Below are positions 35,420 through 46,820 of a stretch of 64,000 nucleotides of DNA, piece by piece (the stretch's first letter is position 1; every line of letters begins with the position of its first letter). A program made the translations under genes and the position numbers. The stretch is from contig NC_003282.8 in NCBI RefSeq assembly GCF_000002985.6, positions 3,720,001 to 3,784,000 of the forward strand, read 5' to 3'. This DNA is from Caenorhabditis elegans. Its lineage: Eukaryota > Nematoda > Chromadorea > Rhabditida > Rhabditidae. The notes under the pieces are model-generated. The model searched no databases, had not been told where the DNA came from, and saw only the letters and a program-made list of their open reading frames with translations.

Positions 35420-36241
35420 AGTTTATTTTTGCTTCTTTTGATAATTTGTGTAGAAAAGAGAATTTGAAAGTAAAAATGGAAATTGAAAGCTTGGGAATGT
35501 TCATTTTTCCTCTCACAAACACGTTCGGGAGAACACGTATCGATAAGTTGTTGGCAAAACTTTATTTTTGGTTTAAAAATTAGAATTTTCAAAAAAAAAA
35601 GCCTATACTTTAAGCTATAAGCTTTGCTATAATGCGCCCGCTGCTTTGTAATAAACTTGCAAAATGTAGTTTGCTCTAAGAAGCATGTTAAGTGTCGGCT
35701 GCTGTTTTAGGAAACCACATTTTGTTCGCTGCCACTCGTCAAGGTTGGTGAACTGTCGGCTGTCATTTTATGGCCCACAATGTGTTGGCTGCCACTTGCG
35801 AAGGCCTGTGAACTGTCGGCTGTCCTTTTATGGTCCGCAATGCTTTGGCTGCCACTTGCGAAGGCAATTTGCCGGCTACAACTGTAAACGATTAGTTGCT
35901 TTGTTTTCATTACTTTTTTGTATGTAGGTTTGTTTTTCTGCCAAAAAAAAACGAAACATAATCTGATAACATAAGCACACATTGATATTTTTAGAAATTA
36001 CTTTTTTTCAACTTTTTGTGTAAGTTTTCAAATTAATATTCACATTTTTAGTTAAAGCCTTCCGCTACAATTTTTTTTTATTTATCGCCCTCTTCACAGA
36101 TCTCCGCAACATTTATTTCTATATGTACAAGCATTTTTTATGATTGTCTTCGACTGTCTTTCACCTCCTCTATTTCTTTTCCTCCTTCTCGACAAGCTTT
36201 TCTCAACTTTTCCGGTTTATTTTCAGCGTCACGTTTTTCTT
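35420..36241. promoter_or_regulatory. Divergent region between the Ig gene and the bestrophin gene
   Basis: Contains a threefold repeat of about 60 bases (35690-35870) with AACTGTCGGCTGTC and GGCTGCCACT units. An acceptor TTTTCAG near 36226 lies shortly before the bestrophin ATG and may be a trans-splice site. Confidence 0.5.
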
Positions 36242-39200
36242 ATGACAGTCTCCTATAACTCCGACGTCTCGTCGGTATCCTCTACTAATTTTCTGCGGCT
36301 TTTGCTCAGATGGAAGGGTGAGTTGCTCTAGATTTCAGAAGTTAAAACTTTTCTTCAGGGTCAATCTGGAAAAGTGTGTCGTCGGAGCTAATGATGTGGT
36401 GTTTCAGTTATTTTTTAATTGCACTACTCTACCATAAAGTCTTGTTTCCGAATGACTATTATGAGTGAGTTGACTTTCTGTAAAATTGATTTTTCTCACA
36501 AAAAAGTATCTGAAATAAAATTTTCTACAAGTTGTCAGTTTCCAACTTGTTGATACATTTTTTCTCCGCGGAGATACACGGGAACACAGCTCAAAATTCC
36601 AGCTCCTTCAATGACGTGGCATTTTACTGTGGGAAGGAGCTTCACAACTACATTCCTCTTACTTTTATGCTAGCTTTCTTTGTCTCAATCATTGTGGAGA
36701 GATGGAGGACCACGTTCACCAATATGGGATGGATTGAGAGGTAAGGTGGGCCCGCGAGGTGTAAATTGCTTTTTTGTTAACCCGTCATACGTCGGTCGCT
36801 GCGCGGCACCTTGTGTCGCTTGCATGTTTACAGCTATTTTGGAGGCATGTGATATGTCGGCTGCTTTATTTTTTGTGCTATAAAATGTTGCCTTCTTTTT
36901 TCTAGCCCCACAAAGTGCCGGCTGCCATTTTAACAACCCTTTATGTCGGTCGCATGATAAAAACTATTTTAGTGATTTAAAACGTCCCAGTCCTTTATAA
37001 TCAGCCCGTAAAATGCTGGCTGCATTCTCTAGAACCCATATTCTGTCGGTTGCAAGTCGCCTCATTTTTCAGTTGCCCGTAACCTGCCGGTTGCTCAATC
37101 TAAAGATAATTTCAGCTCTGCTCTCACAGTCAATGCAATAATTGTTTCAAAATGCGACGAGGCTCGTCTGATCAGACGAAATATCATCCGATATCTGGTA
37201 CTGGCCCAGGTAATCCTGAATCTTCAGCTGCAATAAAACCCTCAGCTGTTCAGATATTAACATTCCGCGACATTTCGATCAGAGTTCGTCGCCGCTTCCC
37301 GAACATCGACTCAATCAAGAAAGCCGGATTCCTGACTGACAACGAAGAGGAATTGCTGGAAGGCATCGATCTGGCCTATAACAAGTACTGGGTACCTATC
37401 AACTGGGCAATCTCACTGTCGAATCAGGCAAACTCCAAGGGCTATGTGATAAGTGCTCCAGGGATGGTGAGCTTGATTCAGGAGATTAAGACCTTCCGGA
37501 ATGGCTTGGCAACCATCTGTAACTTTGACTGGTGCCCGATTCCAATTGCCTACCCGCAGGTGGTCTTCTTCGCTGTTCGAATCTATTTTCTCTTCTGCCT
37601 GATCACGAGACAATATATTAGAGTGCCGGTAAACTCGTGATACAACAAAAAATTCAGCCATACTTTATTTTCCAGAACAAGGAACTCGAGCCCGTACAGA
37701 TGTTCATCAGACCGTTCATTACGATAATTGAATTCATCTGTATTGTCGGGTGGATGAAGGTGGCGGAGGCGTTGCTCAATCCATTAGGCGAGGACGATGA
37801 TGATTTTGAGAGCAACTTTTTGATTGATAAGAACATTTTTGTAAGACTTTGAATTTGTTATTGAAAAGTTGAGGGAAAAGAGCTGGAATAAAAACAATTT
37901 TCACAAAAGTAGAGTCACTATGAGCAAAGTTATACTTGCCTTATAGAAGTTTGAGACAATCAAGGCAGTAGCGGGGTAGTCACGTTGCGGTTGCGTCACG
38001 GTCAATAAATGATCTTGAAGAGTGAAAGTTTCAGAGAATTCTAGCAATTATGGACGACGTTATGCTCTCTTAAAGTTTTAGGTAAGCGGTGCGGTCGCGT
38101 CGCAGTTATATACATATATGGAACTGTTAAACACTACGTTCCAACCAAACTGGGAATTTTTTAAAGGTTTTGAGCATTTTTAACAAAGTTATGTAGATTT
38201 TAAGAGTTAGGCTGCGTCGCGGCCAATAAAAAAATAAAATTTTGGAACTAACTCTCTAGGCGAAAAAGATTCACATCGCAAATTTGGAAACATTCGAATT
38301 TTAGACCGGTATGCGGATTGTGGACCAATTTGACGAAGCACCGCCGCTCTTCGAGGACACATTCTCCGATCCGGGAGCAATGCCAATTTACTCAGAAGAA
38401 AGTCAGAAGAATTATCAGAATGGAGCACTAGTGGGGTCGGTGTCGAATGTAACGTAAGTTGAGGAACAGGGAAATGTCGGCTGCTTCAATAACAGCCTGT
38501 GAACTGTCGGCTGCTACCTATTATTTCAATTTCCAGCCTTGCCCAATTCGACGAGAACATTACCATGGTCCCAGTGGCTCCAAGACTCTCAATCGGGGAT
38601 ATCAATGGTAACCTGAGCCCCCGAAGTTGAACCTAATCCAGTTAAATTTCCAGCTCACGACCGTTCGTCAATTCGTCGCCGCTTCAAGTCGGGCTCTTCG
38701 CAGAATTGCTCAAGAGCAAACAGTTTCCGGGAGCACCCCAAAGTGTAAGAAATTCAATTTTTATAGTTTTGTAAAAAAAATCAATCAATTTCCTCAGACT
38801 ACGCCAACCTTCAGATGGAGAGAGCAATGATGCATATGAGCTGGATTATGAGACAGTTATTAAAAGTGTGAGCCATTTTTTAATTAGTTTGGGTTAATAG
38901 GGGCAGGTGGCAAAGAATATAATTTCCAGGTTGACGACCTCGTAGCTTCATCGCCCACAAAACCTGGAAAGTTTTTCACAAGCCTCACGAAAGTCGACGA
39001 AAATGATGAGGATATTCCGGTAAGCCTGATTTTTGCAAAAAAATCGTTAGGTTTAAACAATACATTTAAAAATTATAGATCAAAGTATATGACGACTTGA
39101 GCTATAGAGCCAATTAAAAAACACCAAAAATCTTAAAATTTGGCAGAGTTACAACTGTGCATAAAGTACACTTTTTCTTAAAATCTTCGAAAAGTTTGAA

Positions 39201-39818
39201 AAATTTCCCGATCACAAAAGCTGCTAGGTTACTGAAGGTCAAAACGGTACACTCAAATTGTATTGTACATTAGAATTGGTGTTATGTGAACAAACTGAAA
39301 AAAGTGTAAAAGTTTTAAAAATGAGCGGAACTACAGATTTTTCAGAACTGAACAAAGTTTTTTTTTAGAAAATTGGTAAAAATAGAACTACCACAAAATT
39401 TGTTGTACTTTAGATTACTTTAGGATTTGAGAATTATAAAGTTTTAAAATTATAAAGTAATTTATAAATTATAAAGTTATAAAGTTAAAAGTACATTAAA
39501 AATTTGGGCTTTATAACAACTTAAAAAACAGCTAAACGATATATTTTTTAATTGTTTGACTCCCACAGCTAAGACTGATGTATTACTGTACATTTAAATG
39601 ATTAATTGACCAAATTGTAGGTCAACAAAAATAAATATTTATATTACATAATACCGTTTAGAATGTTTCAAAATCTTCAAAATGAGTAGAGTTACAGCGG
39701 CTTCAAACTGATTGTTTTCCTGATTTAAAAAAAATTAATATCCCATACTAACTAATTTCGTCGACTGTCAATAATTTTGCAGGCCACCGCAAAAACATCA
39801 GTCGTATCCCGAGTCTGA
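36242..39818 (+). CDS. best-20: Bestrophin-family chloride channel
   Basis: Twelve exons: 36242-36317, 36359-36464, 36603-36740, 37116-37209, 37254-37628, 37676-37840, 38305-38453, 38537-38607, 38654-38744, 38798-38867, 38930-39019, 39783-39818; 487 codons, 486 residues. Family landmarks in order: MTVSYNSDV at the start, RLLLRWKGS, the pore-lining [30 protein letters not shown], and the calcium clasp [10 protein letters not shown] (about 301-310) after [12 protein letters not shown]. The C-terminal 150 residues are Ser/acid-rich and probably regulatory. Bestrophins are pentameric calcium-gated anion channels of the plasma membrane, expanded to over 20 genes in C. elegans. Family is certain; the symbol is from memory of this locus. 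Introns 3 and 6 carry GTCGGCTGC-type repeats. AATAAA lies at 39920. Confidence 0.92.
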
Positions 39819-39919
39819 GCACATCCCATCCATCAGCACAATTTTTTTAATACTCAGTATTAAATTAAGATATCTATTACCCAAAAAACATATAATCAAT
39901 CAATGTATATTATTATTAT

Positions 39920-39925
39920 AATAAA
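39920..39925 (+). terminator. Polyadenylation signal of the bestrophin gene
   Basis: AATAAA about 100 bases after the stop codon. Confidence 0.65.
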
Positions 39926-41207
39926 GAGGTTGACTTTGTTTACAACACGATTAACGACCCCCTCCCCCGAGCTCATCCCTGAAATTTTTGGTGCATTGTT
40001 CCCGTCTGCCTTTACCGATGGGTTGATTGATCGGTGACAGCTAACTACATTGGAAATGAGTAGATCAAACGGGCCACCGCCATCATCCCCCAAAATGTCT
40101 TCATTTCACATTCGCGCGCGCGCATTGAACCCTCTTATTAAGGGGGTTATGATATGATCCCCTCCATCTCATGGATGCGCACAAGGAAGGTCAATTAAGT
40201 GACGAGCCGCATGTCAAAAAGTGTTGAATTAGTTATCAGCGATTTTTTTTTGAAAATTTGAACATGCAGATACAAAATATTCAAAAATGATGTCCCCTCA
40301 AAATTTGACATACTCAAAATGGTATTCAAATCGATTCTGAACCTCATTTCAATGCGATCTGCAAGATCATTTTCGTGTCAAAAATTTGGAAGAATTGACA
40401 CATGTTATGGTGTATGCCGGCGCCGAATTAGTGTGTCAAAATCGAAAATTCCATATTCAAATCAATCATTGGTGGGTGAAGGTCGTCCTTCCTCAAAAAT
40501 GCAATGAATTGTTTCAAATAACAGGATTTAGGCTTGAATTTACAAATAGGCTAAAGATTAGGCTGAGGTTTAGGCTTAGGCTTATGCTTCAATTTTCATT
40601 TAGACCCCCAAGCCTCCCCCGTGCCCTTCTAAATGCCCTAGAAGATGCGCGCGCGCGGACGGGATGCCGCGAAACGATCCACTTCTGTGATTTATTGTGG
40701 TAAAGTGTTTACACAACAACGACGAAAGTGTACATTGAGTTGATTTATATTTCGTTTCATTCAAATTACGGGAAGATGAAGTACGAATGAATTGGTGGAA
40801 GAAGAGCGATGAACTTTTGTGAAGTTCCGGTAAATTTAGGTTAAAAAGTACCGCTCGGGAAGTTTTCAGTAACCTTGAAGGGTATCGAAGCCAGGAATAT
40901 AAAATCTAAAGGTGCTAAACCTTACAGGATGCTATTCATTAAAAGTTATAACTTTTTTCACAATACTTAGTATCCCACAATATCCTTATAGTACCCTTAC
41001 AGTTTCATTACGGAACCTCTAAAGTACCCCTACAATACCCTTACGGTACTATACCATACCTTTTCAATACTTGGTACCTTTAATTAACTTACGGTACACT
41101 TATATATATATATATATATATTGTCCCTACCGATACAGTATCTGCCACGTACCGGCAGAGCTACTGTAGGGCAACTTCTGAAAAAAAAATTGGAAAAAGT
41201 TTAACCA
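39926..41207. other. Convergent intergenic region with simple repeats
   Basis: No gene is seen. It holds CGCGCGCGC near 40115 and 40650, a degenerate TTAGGC array at 40527-40590, a diverged TACCCTTACAGTA minisatellite at 40960-41100 (complement of the GGTACTGTAG family) and (TA)10 at 41101-41121. Confidence 0.55.
40527..40590. repeat. Short interstitial telomere-like array
   Basis: About eight TTAGGC/TTAGGT-like units between the bestrophin and ephrin genes. Confidence 0.7.
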
Positions 41208-41213
41208 TTTATT
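41208..41213 (-). terminator. Candidate polyadenylation signal of vab-2
   Basis: AATAAA on the minus strand about 220 bases after the stop codon. A nearer variant signal cannot be excluded. Confidence 0.45.
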
Positions 41214-41431
41214 TGATTGAAAAAATCACAGAAAACTAATATTCAGCTCATGTTCTAGATACCGGTATCAAGAGAAAATTATCAAAAACTTGGAGGGGAG
41301 CAATATACAAAATTGAGCACAATTTGGGAATAAAATGGGAACCCGTCAACGGTGGGAAAATGTGTGATGATGGGAATGATGGCACCCGGGATTTCAGGAG
41401 GTTGAAGGTAAGGAAGAACTTCTGTGGTAGA

Positions 41432-44400
41432 CTAGAAGATCCGGAGCAGCAGGAGAGCCGGCAGTAGGAGCACATATCGGAGCCGTCCAGATGATGAGTA
41501 CAGAGATTCTACTGAAAATTTGAATTTTTAAAATTTGGTAGTTGAAAAAATTTAAAAAAAAACGAAAAAAAAACGACCCACCATCTCCAATCTCATGAAT
41601 CTCAAAATCGACAACTTCCGCTGGAACCTGCTCGTATTCATCCTTCTTATTCCCCTGATACAACGTAACCCGCTCGCCACGTGTAATCTCCGGCCATGTG
41701 TTATCAATAGGCATCACTTTCTCGTAAAACTGCTCCCACAGCTTTTCCGCCGAGCTGTCCATCTCGACGACCGGCGGAATGGTCTTCGGGGTGCTTGTGG
41801 AAGTACTCGTTGTGGTGGTAGTAGTGGTCTTCTTGTGATGGTGGCGGTGATGGTGTGGTCCGATGTCTCCATTACGGTCAGTTATGTGGATTACCATTTT
41901 CAGATTGTGGGACGCACAAAGACCGCCTTGCTCGTTGTAGAGACCCTTTCGGGAGCCGGTTGAGGTAGCTGGAAAACTTTTTTTATTTGTTTGAGCTGAT
42001 GTATTTCGGCAGGCAAGAGAGATATTAAAAAGTTGTCAACTAACAAAATATAGAAAGTTTAATGCTGAATATTTTCTTAGTTGTCAACTTTTGTATATCT
42101 CTATTTTTAAAGAGATAGGGAAGTTTTTAGAAATCCTTGTTTTTTTCTTGTTAAAAATTCGTTGCCCCCTCGGCAAAAACTACAGTGACTCACTCAGCAC
42201 AAAAGTAAATTATCAAAAATAGGAAATTTCATGCTCAATATTTTGTAAGTTGGCAATTTTTTGATAAATCAATTTTTTGAAAAGCTATAGGAGTTTTAAG
42301 GTAGCCTAGATTTTTTTCCTGAAAATTCTTGCTCTTCCTTGGTATAGCTTTTAAAACTACAATTTTTATTGGAAATCAAAGTTTCAATTCAAAAAATGTT
42401 TAAGATGTGTTTAAATTTCTCAAAATTAATATTTTGTTCCAAAAACTTAAAAAAAATTTTTTTTTGCGAAATGTTCAAAATTAAAAATTCCATAAACTCA
42501 CAAATAAAATAATAAGTGACTCCAGGCCGATAATCCAGTCCCGACGGATTCGGGCTCATAAGCCTAAACGCCACTTTAAGCTTCTCCTCCTGATACGGCT
42601 GTGTACATCTTCCCAGTTCCTTTGCCTTCGACCTCCGTTCACAGTTCTCATATTCCTCTTCAGTCACTCTATAGATAATCGATTGCTCAGTGAGCTCATC
42701 AGAGTTTTCATCGAAAAACGGGCAAACTATGTCAAGGGTGTCTCCAATTGCAGCATATCGTTCCACTCTGCAAAATTTATTTTTTCGATTTTTTACCCTT
42801 GTTTTTTGAAAATCCGAACACTTCCGCCACCCGGAGAAAAAAGAGAAAAAACCCGAACATGCCATTACAAAAACGCGTAACCCTCTCACGGAACATAAAA
42901 CTTTGGCCACCACTCGGACGCCAGACCAGAAAATGCAAAAGTTTTGTCGCCGCCGACAAATTACCCATTAGATGTCGGGATGAACAAAGCCTTTGAGGTA
43001 TTTTTTTGAAAAAATAAACTAAATGCGGTAAACATTTCAAGGCTAAATTTGGGCTAAGCCATAGGCTTAGGTTTAGGTTTAGAAGTAGGGGTAGGCTTAG
43101 GCTTAGTCTTAGGCTTAGGAGCAGGCTCAGGTTTAGGCGTAGACTTAGACTTAGCCATAATATAGGCCTTAAGCGAAACAAAAGCTCAAACTGAGACCGA
43201 TTGTAGGGCTCACTTAGAAATAGGGTCAGGCTTCATTTAAGAACAAGGCTCGAAATAAGGCTATGATTTACGGCAAAATTTTTTTTTGGCTTCGGATAAG
43301 GTCGGTCTTGGCTGGCATGCCTAGGCTCCTCCAATTTCAAAAATCTTCCGCCTCATTTGCCGTCCACATGACCGTTACGTAACTGCCAACAGTCTGCCAC
43401 TAAGACCTCCCCCTCCCAATATTTGGATGTCCAAAACAGAAACAGTTAGCTGTCCAATTTGGTAATAGAGCTTCCTAATTGTTGTGTGCTCTTTCCCCAC
43501 CCATCACGAAATTGTGATGAGCATGTGGGTGATGAAGAACAAGGGCTTCCTTCCTGAACAGCAGTTAGCTCCCGAATGAGTAAGGGGGGTCTCTAGAGAT
43601 TAGCCCCCCCCCCCCCCACTCCTGCCTCTCGATTGATCGGCATTCATCAAAGACACCTGTGTCGGGCGGCAAGGGGCATGTTAATTATGTGCCCGTTTTG
43701 TAGATATTGGGGAAAAAGGAATGGACCGTTTTATTGGGTGCAATATGCTGAGAGAAAGACAATTTACATATTCGTTCCCCAGAATAGGGCACACATTTTA
43801 TTGGGAATAGTTTGATGGGGTACTCAGAATTTCCATTTTCAGGATATTAACACCATTTACTGCCTAATTTCCGTCCAGTGTCCTATTTTGCCCCACCTAA
43901 TACTTCCGGTGTTCCCCCGAAAAATATTTGCATAATAAAGGCACACCTTATCTCTTCCAAGACCCTTACTAATTTCAAAACATCTCACTAGACACCTGCA
44001 GCTACATGAGGTCAGCAGCTGGTCTCGAGTTATGTAACTGACCCTCCGGGAGCCCTGGTGCTCCGTGAGGCTAAGCTCTTGAGCCAGAAAGAAATTTGTG
44101 ATGGAGAAACAGTATCGGTTTCGATGACCTGCGACATTAGACAAATAAGGAAAGCTCTCTCTCGTGTTTTGGGTATCCTACTAGCGAAAACATCTAGCTT
44201 CATCTCAAGTGCCCCACTCCGTAAATAGTTACTATTGCCCCCTCCAAATGTTTGGACACATAAGGAGTACCCAATTATTGGAACCACTTTGCACACTTGA
44301 GCATTTGCTGTCGGAGCTAATTTGACTAATCAACTGCCAATTGCGCGGTGGAATTTGTTACCGCAAATGTGGGTAGACTTAGCACCTTGTGCGGGGGATT

Positions 44401-46820
44401 AGCTCTCCTTTTGTTTGCCGATTGCAGAATAAAAATGTTGTGTCATAATTTGGATAGTGTTGGTTTACAGAAAGGTGTTGTGTCATTGGTTATTGTGGTA
44501 TTTGGTAGGGGGTTGAGAGCTACTGTGGAGGTCAAAAGTTAACAAACATTTTGGCAAATGGTTGAAAACTACCTACAGAGAATCTTAAAATTCCCATAAA
44601 TCACTAGAAATAAGTTTTATAAGTCTGGCTAAATTTTTGCCCGTTGACTTATTTTTGATAGGTTTACTGACAAATGAAATAGGGCCGTTCAAAAGTTTAT
44701 ACCACTACCATGGAGCTTAAAACTTATGTAACTGCCCTAGAAAATGAAATATCAAACTGTATGAAATTTGCCACATTTCGTTGGTCGAAAACTTTTTGAC
44801 AGCTTCACTAGAAAAGGAGATATGAACGTATTTATAATTTTTATAAATACATTACATATTGTGTACCCAACTAGGTCATTTAAAACTCCTGCTCACCTAA
44901 AAACTGAAATTTTAAATAATTGTTTACTAACAAAAAAAAACTACGCCAAATTTGCTTTCTCCCAGTTAACATTTTTTTTGTTGATACCCTCATTAAAATA
45001 CTTTTTTTTGGAAACTACTGAAAATTTCCTTGAAACTGGAAAATAGTCAACTAACAATGTACAAAACCAATAGTGTTCTATATTTAGTAATCCGTACCCC
45101 CTGTAATTGCCCATGTGCAAAGACCTGCTAAGTTTCACCCACACACCGCCATATCTTGATGCCATAAAAATGTACACGGGTTGTGGCGGCGGCGGTTCTT
45201 GTTTTGTATATTACCTGGAGCCATAAAATCTGGTCTCTCTCTCTCTCTTTGGATCATATCCGATTGTAAAATTCTAGTATTAACAACATCTATATTGAGA
45301 CAATTATCGGCATGTTCTCAAGGTCTTTTTTTCCAATTCTACGATGCACCATGTCCCAGTACCCGTCTCTGTGGTCCCCGGAAATTTAAAGTCGTTTGAA
45401 AATGAATATGTAAACGTTCGAATTTCAAAACTTTGTCCATGTATATATATTCCATTTCCAAAAGTCCGAGGTCTCTAATTTCACTTGTGTCCACTCCCCC
45501 ACTCCCCCATTATTTCATTCAAACTAATTGCTCCATTTTGATGCTCCGCACTTCTTTCCAACCTGTTCCTCAAAGGCATAAATTTCACCGGGAAGAGAAA
45601 GATATCAGAGAGGTACAACAGGAGATAAGACTCATAAATCAGGCAGCGTGTACTACTACAAGACTATGTCCCCCCCACTTATTACACTAAGGAGGTCCAC
45701 AACATGTCATCATATCATCATGATGTGGAGCCCCCCAAGAGAGCCCCGCCAAGCTTCAAGATTTCATTTTGATACATTCACTTCCCATATGGCCCTAGAA
45801 GATGCCTATCAGATTGACAGTATTGGTTGTTCAAGAACATCTGCCCCCGCGGGACAGGGATAGAATATATTAGGGATTTGAGACTAAGAGGGGTGTGGAG
45901 GAGGTCGACGTGTGTGACAAACATGTGGAATCTATCAAGCCAGGATATTTATGAAGAAAAACAACGAGGGAGAGCTCATAAAAAAAACAAAAAGTGATGC
46001 TTGGAGGAGCACACCTGCAATCTGTTTCAGAAACACTGTTTTTTAGGAACTAGGTTATGGTGCATCGAAGAATGAAAACTAGAGCTGGAGGTACATGGTG
46101 CATCGAAACATATAGGGTATAGGGTTCTAGCGCCCCAAGCTTATTGGGGTCAAGGTGCATCGAGTAATGGGGACCTGGTTTTCCATAGCTATGGGGCCAT
46201 GATGATCCAAGCTTATGAAGTTATGGTGCATCGGGCTTTGGAAAACTTGAGCTCTGAGATCCTAGTGAATTGAGCCTTAAGTTTTAAGATTTTGTGGCCC
46301 AAGCTTATAAAATTATGGTGCATCAAGACGTTATGTTCAGGATCCTGGTACATGGAGCTATGGTCTTTAAGGTCATGGTGCATCGAGGTAAGGTAATAGC
46401 TCACAAATCTACGGTTCCTATTAAAAATGAGAGCCCCCGATTTCTTAATCCTAAAAAGAGTATGCCCATCTGTTCCCAGATTAATTTTTGATACTCTATA
46501 ACCTCCTCCCCGCCGCTCAATATTTGCTCAGTATGCACCCAGATAATTAGTAACATCGTTTGGTTTCGGCTTACTATGCCATGTACGGCTTCTTCTTTGG
46601 GACCCTGAGGGACTCCCGGCGGGGGCTTGTAGGTAAATATTGTAAACATAAATGTGTGGAGTGATTGGCGGAAGGCTTTTGATCTACTGGGAGGAAAGAT
46701 AAAGTCAACTTACAGGGGATTTGTAGAGTTCCAGTAGATTTGCGGTAACCGTTTGGCGGAACAATGGACGGTGGTGAGGATGAACAGTAAAATTGTTTGA
46801 ATTTTGATGGGTGGGTGCAT
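41432..46820 (-). CDS. vab-2: GPI-anchored ephrin
   Basis: Four exons: 46820-46714, 42767-42502, 41968-41582, 41511-41432; 280 codons, 279 residues. A signal peptide (LLFILTTVHCSA, cleavage near 22) precedes IYWNSTNP, the start of the ephrin receptor-binding domain, with an N-glycosylation site NST. Then come GDTLDIVCPFF, the tyrosine/cysteine segment EEEYENC...RCTQPYQ, RPGVTYYFIST and GGLCASHNLKM. A stalk with HHHRHHHKK and a Thr/Ser run follows. The last exon encodes a hydrophobic tail (LRYVLLLPALLLLRIF) after SSSGR, a GPI-attachment signal. Ephrins are cell-contact ligands of the VAB-1 Eph receptor in epidermal and neuronal morphogenesis. The symbol (also efn-1) fits the known neighbours. 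A TTTCCAG acceptor lies 7 bases before the ATG (probable SL1 site). Intron 1 is 3.9 kb. Confidence 0.94.
43051..43170. repeat. Degenerate interstitial telomere-like array
   Basis: TTAGGC, TTAGGT and TAGACT variants in tandem over about 120 bases inside vab-2 intron 1. Confidence 0.78.
46055..46388. repeat. Six-copy cluster of the GGTGCATCGA motif
   Basis: Copies at 46055-46068, 46094-46106, 46152-46163, 46221-46234, 46312-46326 and 46372-46388, all in the same orientation, separated by gaps of 26-78 bases of varied sequence. Most read ATGGTGCATCGA with slight variation at the ends. Confidence 0.8.

Larger units (their letters stand above)
42768..46713. other. vab-2 intron 1
   Basis: This 3.9 kb intron has no other convincing gene. 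It contains a TTAGGC-like array (43051-43170), a C14 tract (43604-43617), GTTGACAACTTTTTGA-type dispersed repeats (44740-45060) and seven copies of the GGTGCATCGA motif (45342 and six between 46055 and 46388). It may hold enhancers. Confidence 0.55.

Noticed and set aside
40107..40150. CGCGCGCGC run as a CpG-type regulatory island
   Set aside because: Nematodes lack CpG methylation islands; it is a short simple repeat.
46401..46649. 82-codon minus-strand frame in vab-2 intron 1 with a Pro-rich start
   Set aside because: It cannot be spliced into the ephrin in phase and has no recognisable motif.
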